Source: Adiantum capillus-veneris
Taxonomy: Eukaryota > Streptophyta > Polypodiopsida > Polypodiales > Pteridaceae
Direction: 5' to 3'
Assembly: GCA_014529385.2 (NCBI GenBank)
Contig: JABFUD020000254.1
Span: 1-64,000, forward strand
Length of the DNA: 64,000 bases
The notes under the pieces were generated by a model. That model was not told the DNA's origin. It made no database searches and saw only the letters and a list, made by a program, of their open reading frames with translations. Positions 21,539 through 32,442 of the stretch are shown in pieces (positions within the stretch are counted from its first letter, which is position 1; every line of letters begins with the position of its first letter). The position numbers and the translations under genes are program-made.

Positions 21539-22396
21539 TGTCGGGGGATATGTGTTAAAAATGTGAGCCGGGCAGACGTCGGGGGCCTCTAGTTGTGAGA
21601 GGTGTGAAAGAGAGAGAACAAGAGACACTGACAGCTAGCAATCGTTGTAATCATCATTAATTGATTAATGCTTTGAGTACAACTTACTCCTTAGCTAAGG
21701 CAGGTTGTTAACAGCATTGTCCCTTGAATCATCTGCTAACTAGGAGTTTAAGCTCCCATGATTAACCGGGTCATTAACGACACCGAAACTTAATAAAATG
21801 TTTAATCCATCTCTAGTCGATGACGATGATGGTAATGATCTCTTGTTGCTTTATATGATTCAAGTTCCATTAGATTCTCCAAGATTTATTTAAGTTTACT
21901 GTGTCGATCACCATGATTCAATTATTGCTAGCTATTCTGCAACTTCCTGCTTTGTGCGCTTTGCACTGCCTTAATTGCCAAAATCAAGTTTCAGACTTCT
22001 GTTTACACTTCTTCTTAAACTCCGGCTCCGGCTTCATCTATGACTTCCACCCCAACTCCTCCTTAGGCTGCAGCTGTAGTTCCACCCTCTATCGCTTCTT
22101 TCTGCCTTGTGTTCTTCCCCTTCTTGCTCAAGCACAAGAGAGAGAGATTGTCACTTTCTTTTGTTCCTTGCTCGTCTGAGAACGAGAGAGAGAGAGAGAG
22201 TTACTTCTCTCCTTGCTTGTCTGTTGTGCCGTCAAACAGAGATAAAGAGAGAGATTGCTCTTCCAACTGAGGTCAAGAGTGAGAGAGAGCAGGAAAATCG
22301 AGGCCTTCTCCCTTCAGATTACCTATGCTCCCCCTCCTTGCTTTGGCTTGAGAGAAACATAGCAAGCCCTTCCACTTCTTTGCCTTTCCGAGAACA

Positions 22397-22398
<2 letters not shown>

Positions 22399-22448
<50 letters not shown>
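22399..22448 (+). repeat. (GA)n microsatellite in LTR
   Basis: About 24 GA units, matching the position of GA tracts in the 3' LTR. Confidence 0.95.
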
Positions 22449-22452
<4 letters not shown>

Positions 22453-23505
22453 AGCCTCACTTGCTTACGAGAGGGAGAGACCGAGCCTCCTTGCTCGCTA
22501 CCACTCCCCGAAACTCTCTTTTATTGCCCTTCTTTCCCCCGCTTCAAGCTTTGCTTGAATTGTTAGCCAATGACGAGCCAAGAGCGAGAGAGAGGGAGCT
22601 TTGCTTGCTCCAAGCTTCTTCCCCCGTAACCCTCCTCGCCTTATGCTTTTCTTCTCTCTCTTCAACTCGTTTCCTATTCCCCTATTATTAGCCCTCCCTA
22701 AGAAATGACGGCGTTGTCGTTCCTAGGGCCGTGGAAAGCGGGCATGATGACATGGCAGGCAAGATTTTGACCTCTACCAAAACTGTCGCAACTAGTGCCA
22801 AATTTCTGCACGAGGCGATTCTCCACAGTTTTCCCCTCAGTTGCACACTTGTCCGAGCTTACCTAAACCTGTTGTTGCGAGACCTTTCTTCTCGTCGCTT
22901 CAAGCTTTGCTTGAATTGTTAGCCGATGAGACGAGCCAAGAGTGAGAGAGAGGGAGCTTTTCTTGCTCTGAGCTTCTTCCCCCGTAACCCTCCCCACCTT
23001 ATGCTTTTCTTCTCTCTCTGCAGCTCCTTTCCTATTCCCCTATTATTAGCCCTCCCTAAGCAACGATGGCGCCGTCGTTGCTAGGGCCGTGGGAAGCAGG
23101 CATAATGATGTGGCAGGCAAGATTTCGACCTCGCCAAAACTGTCACAACTGGTGCCGAACTGCTGTGCGAGGTGATTCTCCACATTTTTCCCCTCAGTTG
23201 CGTGCTTGTCCGAGCTCACGTGTGGCCCTTGCGAGCCCTTCTTTGCGTGCACAGTTCACTGCCCGTTGCTGCCACGCCCTAGCTCCCTTTTCTTCCTTAG
23301 CTTCACACTAAAACCCCCTTTTTTATATGTGGGACACCCCATGGTTTATGGGCGGCCTTTGTGCCACATTGGGCGGCCATTGCTTTATAGGGCGGCACAT
23401 GTAGCATACATATTGACCAAGGCATTGCCAAGCATTATATCTTCCTCCATTGGGCGGCCACATTGAGCGGGCATTGGCCCTTTATTTCTTTCGGGCAGGC
23501 GGCCC

Positions 23506-23724
23506 TTAAAGGGCATCCCATTTGGCAAACACATCTACTAAGGATTTGCTCTCCAAAAAAAAGAAGGCACCATATTTGGTACACATGCCAGCCAAGGCAA
23601 TGCCAAGCATGACATCTCTCTCGAGCAGTCCTTGACTAACAATATCTTCGTGAATTTTATTGTCCATACCAGCATCTCGAATAATGTCAAAATTACCTAG
23701 CTTAGCAGTGCCGACAACTGACAT
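23506..23724 (-). pseudogene. PPR-derived segment within the 5' LTR
   Basis: On - it reads DNKIHEDIVSQGLLERDVML, then GIALAGMCTKYGAFFF and SLVDVFAKWDAL, closer to PLS-type PPR S motifs than the 3' LTR copy. One open frame of 72 codons covers it. Both LTRs share it, so the capture predates this insertion. Confidence 0.7.
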
Positions 23725-24329
23725 TGGCCTCTGCCTGACAACCCGTAAATCCCTTTAGACCTCTCAAATTGCATAAAATGCATACAAACCCTACCGAGGC
23801 TGTAAAATTCCCAGATGGCACACCGATCAAGTGGACTGGACTGGTACGGAACCAGCCCCCAGTGAATCTTTAACAGCCAATACCTTGGCAATTGTAAATC
23901 GACATTGATCTGAAAAGACCAATGCGCTCCACAAAGTGAGCACTTCAATCCCTTGCATTCATTTCGCTTTGTCCCCTCACCTACAGTTGCCCAATCCGGT
24001 ACGAATCTGCAATCGATTTAAACTTCAAACTGCCATAACTTCTTTACCATAGCTCCAATCAATGAGCCGTAAAGACAAGCCGATAGAGAACTTCAGCACT
24101 GCAGTTCTAGGTCATAATCTCCCATCTGTGCTCACTTCAAGCATACTCATTTTTGGCATCATTAAGGCACCTATTGGCCCTTTTAAGAGGCATCTGGCAT
24201 ACATTAATCATTAAGCTTGGACTGTTAACAAGCCCTGATCACTGCTCAGTAAATGTGTAGTCTTCAAAGAAGATTAGCTTGCATTTCTGTACTCTTTTTC
24301 TCTTTATGAAAGCGAAGCTGTGCACGACA

Positions 24330-24470
24330 CCGTCTTGACCATCTAGGGCAGCATATTCACTAACTTTTGGCCATTTGGACCTTGGAAAGACCAAAGGCAA
24401 AAAATTGGGAATTGTGCCACTCTAGACCATCGAGAAGGATTGCAATGTCCATGAAAATTTTCTCCAAATG
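24330..24470 (+). repeat. resumed satellite monomer
   Basis: CCGTCTTGACCATCTAGGGC, then CTAACTTTTGGCCATTTGG and CAAAGGCAAAAAATTGGGAA, continue the monomer interrupted at 13471. It shows that the satellite array was the insertion target. Confidence 0.85.
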
Positions 24471-25540
24471 ATGTGCAACTAGTGCATACCTACTAGAGTG
24501 TCACAGTCCCAGCTCTGCTGATGAGATCAATATCCTGACTATCGACACACCAAAAGAACCTCCTCACTGAGCGTCCACTACCTGAAGATGGGTCAACTTT
24601 TGGAGGTCTTTAATGAAGCTAACCCTAAGGTCTTTTGAGCTCCATTAGATGCACATTGTTGTTTTATAGACTACCTCCTTTTGGAACCCTATTGAACATC
24701 TCTCCTCTTGGTCCCTTGTTGAGGTAAATCTAGAAGCACTTATTGCACATTGCTCTTTGGTAGACCATCTCCTTTTGGACCCCTATTGAGATGTAACCAT
24801 TTCTCCTTTTTGTCCCCTGTTGAGATAGGTCTAGAAGCACATATTTATATCCTAACTCTTGTTCCCCTTTTATCTTCCCATATTAAATGATCAATTTAAT
24901 ATGAGAATATCATTTGGTAAAGTTAGATATCATAGTTTTATTACAGCAACCAAAGCTCTAATTGTCGATTTGAACAGACCGACATGCTCCACAAGTTGAG
25001 CAATACAAGCCCATGCATTCACTTCCTCCTTGATCCCTCATTTGTAGTTTCCCAAACCGGTACAGATATGCAATCGACTCAAACTTCAACATGCCATGTG
25101 CTGTGAGCACCACTCCACAACTTGTCTAGCATCTCTAAATTAGTCACTGTCACGTGATATACACAACTAAGCATAGCATTATACAGTGAAAATGATTATC
25201 AACCTGAATGAATATAATCTTGCACAATTTTTTGAAGTCTTTAAGTTAGGGTATGGTTTGTTTGAACTAGTGTGAGAGTGCAATGTGCAAAATATGAACT
25301 CATGTCTTATGATTTCCATACAATATGTTGGATAGTTTTCTTAAGAGTCACTTGTTTTTTAAAGTGAAAACGGTTTTTAATTTGTACCAATATAATCATG
25401 CACATTTTTTTGAAGTCTTCAAGTCACGGTTATGGTTTGTCTGAACTAGAGTGAGAGTGTTAGTGCACCCATGAACCTGTATTTGGTTTTTTTTTGTCCA
25501 GTGAAAAAATGACGCCAGATCAAAGAAAATTATTATGCGT
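24471..25540. other. non-coding stretch with repeat fragments
   Basis: No gene seen. A diverged pair of about 110 bp with CTCCTTTTGGA and TAGAAGCAC phrases lies at 24650-24840. A fragment of the long-LTR family (24945-25095; CCAAACCGGTACAGATATGC next to GCAATCGACTCAAACTTCAA) matches LTR bases near 18480. A second diverged pair with TTTTTTTGAAGTCTT lies at 25228-25280 and 25404-25460. Confidence 0.6.
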
Positions 25541-25647
25541 GCCATTCAAAAAGATTGTATTTTGTCAATATCATCATAATGTGCAGATGGTCGCATACAA
25601 CATATTAATGAAAGTGACGTCTTCATTAAAGACCTCACTAGCACTAT

Positions 25648-26640
25648 ATGGGAGAACACAAAGCGCATGATGCAGGTGAAGGCCATTATGAGTTGCTGAT
25701 TCCTACAAGGATCCAAGAATTTGACCGCCACCACAAGGGCAGGACAGTGTTGGGCAATATGAATGTCTTCTACAGATACTTAAAAGAAGATCTTCCTTCC
25801 ATCTGTGATATGGCCAAAATAGAGGTGTGGGACAAACTATGGGAGGAGCAGAAGGTCAAGATGAAGCAAGAAAAATCTCAAGATCAATATTCCTTACTCA
25901 AGAGATTGAGGATGGCCCGAGATGCGCAAGCGGCTGTGGTGGTCAATCAGATGCCAGCAATACCGGCACAATCATGCGCACGGAATTGAATGCCAAGTGT
26001 GCTCATTTGATTGGCATTCCCCATGAGGCCCTGGTGGAAGGTGCAAGGGTTGGAGCAGGCTCTTTTGGTGTTTATACATTATACACCATTAAAGGAATCT
26101 CTTTCTTTCCAGAGCACGTTACATATGTAGGAAAATTCTACAAGGGAGAGAGTGAGGCAAAATTTGATAGCTTTCAGATAGAGCAAGGAATGCAAACATT
26201 TAACCCCTCCATTGTAAGATGCATTGGCTTTACCACCAAGGCTCCTTGGATCACAATCTTTCCATACTACAATGGGGGCATCTTGGGGGACATAATGTGC
26301 CACCTTCCATTCATCCACGGACGTTCAAATGCTACATGCACAGGCTACAACATGGCTATAGGTCTATGCCACCAGCAAATCATCACTTACCAAAGATAGA
26401 GACTTCACGGATCAAAGCAGTGATTGAGAAGATGCCAGCAATCTTACACGCTTTAATTGATGATGTTGTGGCTGCTCACTCAACTGGTATAGTGCACAGT
26501 GACCTACACCCTTTCAACATAATGTTACACTTTACTCGCGCAAATAAACCCCACGTTAGCATCATTGATTGAGGAAAGATGCTTAGAATGCCATCTAAGC
26601 GCGTATCAAATAATTGTTTGCATCCGAGATCTTAATTGAA
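25648..26640 (+). pseudogene. protein-kinase-like gene remnant
   Basis: Reads as a kinase fold across at least three frames. The N-terminal helical part (25648-25989) is unrecognised. Then come VGAGSFGVYT (about 26054-26083, glycine-rich loop), YVGKFYKGES (about 26127-26156, the position of the ATP-binding Lys), GTGIVHSDLHPFNIML-type catalytic loop (STGIVHSDLHPFNIML, 26479-26526; His-x-Asp and Asn conserved) and VSIID followed by a stop and GKM (26554-26582), where the Mg-binding D-x-G triplet should be. The stop TGA replaces what is probably TGG (Trp). No C-lobe follows. HSDLHPFN rather than HRDLK..N is unusual for receptor-like kinases. No LTR or TIR was found around it, so it may be a decayed host gene or captured fragment. 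Confidence 0.65.
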
Positions 26641-28010
26641 CTTTGTAGTTTTGGAGGAATAATCAGCAGGGTAAGTAGAGATTGCAAAGCATATGTGGAT
26701 TTCTCCATAAATATATGATCCACAGTGCACATATGCATACACAAAAGCAAGCAACATTTATGCATTAGGTTTTCTATTTGACATGTTGATAGACTTTTGA
26801 AGTGTAGCTAGGAAAGTCTATTTCTTAGAAGAAGTATTTTACCACCTCGATCAAGATGCCATGAGCGCTATTCAGATAAAAGTGGAATGTTGGATAAAGG
26901 TAAGAGAGCGGGAAGCTAGAAGAAACACATCGAATGTTTTGATCTTTTTCAAAGAGCATGTAAAGAGAGACCCTAATCTTCTCCACCGATTGCTTGTTGA
27001 ACTTGCGCCGTCTTTTTACCTGGTCTGAACATTTTGTACTTTGTACTTTGTCTTGTTGTTTGGGTATTTTATTTGCATTGAAGTCGTATTATTTGGGTTT
27101 GGGCTGGTTCACCTCATTGACTCATTTGAAGTATATTTGAATATTTATGTCTTTAGTCACTTGTCTTGAGGTTCGATTGGATCATTTGTGATTTTATTTT
27201 TACATCAATTGAAAACTATTTGACTGAACTAAGATACGACATGTTGTGGTCTTTGAGAAATTGAATCATGAGAATAAACTTTTATCAAAGATATTGAATA
27301 TTTGTCTATTTTTCCATCTCAATTCTAAGATACTATGGCTAATGAAGAACAAGCTTGTGGTACCCAAAGAGTGCCATATGATCAACAACAAGTGGTTGTT
27401 AATGCGTTCCAGTGCATGGTATGTTGGCACAACAAGCGACGCGCATTGCTTGACGACTATCAAAATGGGCAAATCCAAACCATTCACAATGAAAAGATAT
27501 CAATAAAGATGTGACCAAGGAAATGATTAAAACAATATGGCCATGTGAGGATGCAAAGATAAAGAAAAGATGGCGGAAAGTATCAAAGGGCCTTCACAAA
27601 GCGATCAAAGATAACACTGAGAGGATCTACTTGGAAGTTTTTGGCCATCCAAATCATAATGCAAATTGTGTGTTATATTTTGCAAAAATGTTGTATGTAC
27701 ATTTTGTGCAGCAATGACCATTAGACTTTTCCTCAAAAGAGACAACTGTAGCCACCCATAATATCAGGGAGAGTTGTGTCACATTCACATGGAATGAGCT
27801 GGCCGCATTGATAGTTGTTTGGAAAAAAATCATAATGCCTAAGTTCTCATCCAATAATAATTTACATAAATAGAAATTTATTAATAATCATAATATATAT
27901 AAAATAATAATAAATAATAAATAAATAAATTTACTTTGAGTAGCACTTTAAAAATTATGCCATATTACTATATATTTCATTCATTTGCAAAAAATATTAA
28001 AGTTAAAAAT
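26641..28010. other. low-information stretch with unrecognised short ORFs
   Basis: AT-rich sequence. ORFs at 27246-27506 and 27511-27717 (68 aa, Lys-rich, CEDAKIKKRWRKVSKGLHK) have no family I recognise. Bases 27860-27950 are TA-rich simple sequence. I see no RNA gene or element end. Confidence 0.4.
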
Positions 28011-28014
28011 AAAT

Positions 28015-28400
28015 GACATGGCTCTTGAGGTGGCCATACATGGATAACATGGTCATCTATATGGCAGGGTGATGTGGATGATTGATGACATGGAGTGCAA
28101 AGGTGGCAAGATGATGTGGCGATCAGAATCCTCCTCACCTGCCATGTCATCATGTGACTTGGCAAAATGGTGACATGGAATGTTTAGGTGGAAAAAGGGT
28201 AGGTGGTGAGTTGGAGAGTTGCTGATGTGGCATGCTTAGTGGATTGTGAGTTGGTGAGTGACATGGCAAGCCATGCCATCACCATGGACAAGTGGCATGC
28301 GAGGTGGTGGATGACATGGCATCCAATGTGAGGTGGCATGCAAGGTGGTAGTTGAGGGTGGTGGATGAGGTGCCATTTAGGGTGACATGGCAAGTCAAGT
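28015..28400 (+). repeat. degenerate GATGTGGCA/GACATGGCA minisatellite
   Basis: Short phrases GACATGGCA, GATGTGGCA, AGGTGGCATG and GTGGATGA recur at irregular 20-50 bp spacing. It is simple degenerate repeat with chance ORFs only. Bases 28400-29090 show no recognisable feature. Confidence 0.6.
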
Positions 28401-29089
28401 GTAAGGTCAAACTTATGACTATGGTGATGTGCAAGGAGACATTGTTACGAGATTTATTGTATGGACATCTTCCTGGCCGGACACGTAGCCGGACACCACA
28501 TTTGTACTCTTATTATTTTGTCAAGCTACTGTGGTGATACTCTGTGTAAATCTTGATTCCAGACTCACGAGGTCAATTCCCTGAGTTGTAATGATGTCAT
28601 GATAATTGTAAAGGTTCATGTGAGCTGGCCACTATCCATTTAGAATGACCTAGGTATGAAGGTCAATAACTTTAATGTAAAAATAGGCTTATCTTTGAGA
28701 GAAGAAAGAGATCTAAAAACGTACGCTCAAGCTACAAAGCTACTCCAATGCAACTAATGATTTCGTAATCTATTTTCAATTTTGAGACTTGCATTGTATT
28801 CCTCTTTCCTTTCTCTTTCATTCAAGTGTAAGCATTGTCAGTTTTGCTCTGGTTTGTGACTACACGTCTGTGAGTCTTAATTGCATATTTAAGTACTTGA
28901 ATCATTGTTTTCTGACATTCTGACCATAGGAGAGTGTTCCTAGACCATAGGGCGACCTTTCAGGAGACTGATCTATTACAATTTTCAGGGCCTTTTACAT
29001 GATGGATTGTGATTTTGTTACCTTGTCGGATTACGACCAGACTTGGTAGGATAGTGCCCCTAGGTGTCCTAGACCTCCTCCTAAAGTTT

Positions 29090-30302
29090 TGTTGCATTTC
29101 GAGTCCGTTCAAGTCCCAAAATGACGTGATCACCTAGAGTTGTGAGAAATGCACATGGAAAATTACATTCCAATCGGGCACTGATAGGATGGGAGCGCTT
29201 GTCAAGGCCTTTTTTAATGACTCATAAGCATGGTCACATTCCGCGGTCTAGTGGAACTCAATAAGAAGCTTGTACAATGGGCGAGCTATCTCGATAAAGT
29301 TTAAAATAAACTATCGATAATAACCAAGATGGCCCATCCTTTGCACTTCTTTATAGTTTGTAGGTGGTGGCAAATTGGAAATGGCTTTAATTTTTCTCTC
29401 ATTTGTGGAAATTCCATTTTTGGACACTATGTGCCCTAAAATGACTCCATGTTTAAACCCAAAATTGACAGTTGAAAGGGTTTAATGAGATGCGATACTA
29501 AATCTACACTTTTTACTTTTTGTAAACATGATAGTGTTCTTTCCAAGAGGAATAAACACAAAGGTCATCTAAGAAAGCTTCACAAAGCTCCCTCAAATAT
29601 TTTCTAAAAGCAATGTTTATTAATCTTTGGAAGGTAGCAGGGGCATTGGTTAAGCCAAAAGCCATAACACGAAATGCGAACACTCAAAATTCAGTTATAA
29701 AAGAAGTTTTAGCTTGGTCCTCTAGTGAAATTGTAATTTGATTGTATCCAGAGTACCCATCTAAAAAGCTATAAGCTTACTTCAACAACTCTTTCAAGCA
29801 CATGTTCCGAATATGGTAAGGGGTAATGGTCTCTCCTAGTGGTGGCATTGACCTCTTTGAGATCCACACACACTCTGAGTTTCTCATTCTTTTTTGGCAC
29901 AATAACTATTGGACATACCCATTATGAGTGATCAATAGGGTATATGAATCCGCATTTGATAAGCTTTTCAATCTCTTCTTGAACAACCTTGGTATACTTA
30001 GGATTCATTGGGTAGGGTCGTTGCTGGACTGGTTTAAGCATGCTATTCACGAAATTTGTGTGTTGCACCACAGAAGGTGGAACACCTTTCATAACATGAT
30101 ATGTCCAAGAAAATATATCCTTAAATTCCTTGAGAAGCTCCTTAAGTACATATTCCTCAGTCTCTGTCAAATCCTGGGCAATGAAAATAGGTTTGGACTC
30201 CTCACTTGGGTCTACTAACTCTATTTCCTTAACTATGGTTGGACCACCATAGACTCCCTTACTTCCATCTATAGGTGTAATTCTCTGGGCCTTTGTATAC
30301 AC
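29090..30302 (-). pseudogene. Ty3/gypsy RT and start of RNase H (arm 1)
   Basis: On - it reads EFKDIFSWTYHVMKGVPPSV (about 30140-30085), IEKLIKCGFIYPIDHS then a stop and WVCPIVIAKK, LRVCVDLKEVNATTRRDHYP, then TNAPATFQRL (about 29650), AFLDDLCVYSS (palm aspartates), HIVSKNGIST and GHLGYYR..ILNF (the RT connection region). The RNase H part is lost after about 29150. Stops and frameshifts occur throughout; the stop after HS is TAA where CAA (Gln) is usual. The pol reading continues leftwards past 29648, beyond the part mirrored in this window, so the palindrome may extend past the window's right edge. Orientation is opposite to the 402-3750 element, with a different RT sequence. Confidence 0.85.
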
Positions 30303-31140
30303 AACCTTACGCTCCTCCGTGGTGTAGGATTTGAAATGATCAAGTGTAGGGTGTAACTTTGTGGGGTTTGTTTGCTATGTGGACTGTGACTTCTCTTCTG
30401 CTTCCTTTTGTTGTTGAGCTAGCTCTCAATTTTGTCATCTCTTACAGTATGGATCAACTTTGGTTTCTCTATAGCTTCTAGCTATGCAATGTCAATGGGT
30501 TGTGGGCTACACGACATGACGCTTTGAAGGTATTCACCCCAATTATCTACCAACTTTCAATGAGCATCCCATGCCCCCATATAACTGAGCCATTTTGTAG
30601 TAGATTTCTTTTTATTTATCCTAGCATGTACATTGGCTCGAATAGTTGCCACTTATATTCCTAGTCCTCTTGTCTAATTTTTGATTATGGACTTCCTCCA
30701 GTGAAGCGTCACTAGATGAATCTCTACTTGTGTCTTCTTCTCTCCCGGATAGATTGTCATCTAGGTACCACTGAGCCTTGAATGGTTTGTCTCCAGATTT
30801 ACATCAAGCTTTGCACCAGAGTCAATTTCAATTGATGATTCTGACTCCAAATCATGTGGGCTATAGTCCTATGAGACACTACCGGTTCCAATGTCAGCCA
30901 AGTCTTCATCCGGTAGGTCATCAGAAGCTATATGCATTGCTCCTATCATATTTAAAGGTACAAGTGGTGGCATTTCATCCCCCTCAGGTGTTACCTATGT
31001 CATCTCCCCATTTCCCCAAGTGTCAATGGTTGTTGCTAGGTGGACCCAATCCACATTGTCAGACTCAGTCATCCTAGGTAGAACATCCATATAATGGGAA
31101 TCTTCCCCAACATCCGTGTCCTTTTTACACGTGTAACAAT

Positions 31141-31290
31141 ACTGCAATGGGGCTGAGTGAATTGTGGTGTCAGATCTATGATCAACTCAAATGACAGAGT
31201 CTTGGAACTGCAATGGGGCTGAGTGAATTGTGGTGTCAGATCTATGATCGACTAGTTACAAGATCAACTCAAATGACAGAGTCTTGGAAC
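31141..31290 (+). repeat. 66-bp tandem duplication with 16-bp insertion
   Basis: ACTGCAATGGGGCTGAGTGA and the following ~46 bp are repeated at 31207, the second copy holding an extra GACTAGTTACAAGATC. Mirrored in arm 2 at about 62360-62510. It lies between the protease and RT parts of the gypsy element. Confidence 0.8.
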
Positions 31291-31360
31291 TGCAAGTAGA
31301 CATGGTCTTTAGACCAGCCATGCACCATTTTTTCTTCCCTCGTGAAAGGACATCCTAAGA

Positions 31361-31600
31361 TCATCTCAGATGACATAGTGTGCTTGGAAAAATCCATAAC
31401 AATGAAGGTATACCTTTTTTGTGTCCAAAGACCTTGATCTTGAGATCTTCTAGCATCCCAATAGGTTTAACAATAGTCCCATTGGCCATATTTACCACTA
31501 TGTTTGTAGTCCCAAGGGGAGGTCTTCCCATGGTTTCCCAACAACTTTTAGTTACAATGCTAACCCCAGTGCCACCATCAAGGATTCCATTCATAGTTAA
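31361..31600 (-). pseudogene. gypsy protease, C-terminal part (arm 1)
   Basis: On - it reads MNGILDGGTGVSIVTKSCWE, with D-G-G-T-G at the active-site position where retropepsins have D-[ST]-G, then MANGTIVKPIGMLEDLKIKV and the closing region. It is separated from its N-terminal part (33905-34100) by the nested TR-GAG element; the reading resumes in the same sense on the far side of the 5-bp duplication. The intact enzyme would cut the Gag-Pol polyprotein. Confidence 0.75.
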
Positions 31601-31780
31601 TGTTGGGTATTCAAGCCCGGGTTTAGTGATATCTGCCTGTGGGAACACCGCTTATAGCATGCAGATGAAACTTTAGTTACCTTTTGAGTTTGCATGGCAA
31701 GTATTGACATATATTGTAAGTTTTGTTTTTACAAATAAATCAATCAAGCATAGCGTGTAGTTGTTTTTCCTACTGTGTCG

Positions 31781-31847
<67 letters not shown>

Positions 31848-31904
31848 AATTCTGCATCACCATGGCTGCACGCCATCACCCCCCATAGCCACACAGTTCC
31901 AACA
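31601..31904 (+). mobile_element. 5' LTR of TR-GAG element
   Basis: 304 bp containing a (CT)n tract at 31782-31846. Followed after two bases by the primer site. Confidence 0.88.
31782..31846 (+). repeat. (CT)n microsatellite in LTR
   Basis: About 32 CT units inside the 5' LTR of the TR-GAG element. The counterpart in arm 2 (61806-61866) differs in length and has a GAGAAGAGAG interruption. Confidence 0.95.
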
Positions 31905-32442
31905 TCTGATATCAGAGCCACCCGGTCTTGGCTTGAGTCGACACGGTGCGGGAGCATTTTCTTATGCAGAGAGAAGATTGAATGCAAGTTTTTGCCCGTA
32001 ATCAGTAGCAATAGGATTGCCTTGGCCTAAGGAGCAATTTTTGACACTGGATGCTCTTCTCGTTCGGTCTTCTTAGCCCGCTGCAAGCAAAGCTGTCATC
32101 CATGCCATCACTCTATTTTGGTTACTACAGAGAACGCTCGATTTTTGCCTTTTGTGTTCACACTTTAATAAAAAGGCTACCCATTTAATCTGTCAAGCAG
32201 GGATTCCCACCCTCGGCTTGGTGCTCGTGCTTGGTGTCCATTGAAAAGGCTCACAAAATGAAACTTTTAGATTTACAGCTTATCAGCAAGGGTGTGGCAT
32301 CATCAAAGTTGCTTCTCAAAGATTCGACTACTGCAAGTTGGCTATTGAATTAAATTCAATTGTTTTCGACTCTTCAAAGTGGTGCTGAAGGTCGACGGAC
32401 ATTACTTACCTTCGCCAACATAGCAAAAGGACCAAGCTATCA

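Larger units (their letters stand above)
13472..24329 (-). mobile_element. 10.86-kb LTR element with ~2.8-kb LTRs carrying PPR sequence
   Basis: Read on -, the element runs 24329 to 13472. The 5' LTR is 21539-24329 (2.79 kb), the internal region 18814-21538, and the 3' LTR 13472-18813 (5.34 kb, of which about 2.5 kb is a later insertion, leaving about 2.8 kb). LTR ends are TGTCG..CGACA (TGTCGTGCA at the start, CCCCCGACA at the end). The internal region opens with a primer-site-like TTTGGTGAACCTGACG and closes with a purine run (TTTAGAGGGGGTGGA). The flanks are satellite sequence on both sides, with CCGT at 13468-13471 and again at 24330-24333, consistent with a target-site duplication; the array reads on across the element. 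No pol domains are present, so it must be non-autonomous. Confidence 0.85.
21539..24329 (-). mobile_element. 5' LTR of the long-LTR element
   Basis: 2.79 kb, ends TGTCGTGCA..CCCCCGACA when read on -. It contains a GA microsatellite (22399-22448), two tandem copies of a ~370-bp GC-rich unit (22690-23060 and on), a GGGCGGC-rich segment (23340-23510) and a PPR-derived segment. It serves as reference for the insertion-free LTR. Confidence 0.8.
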
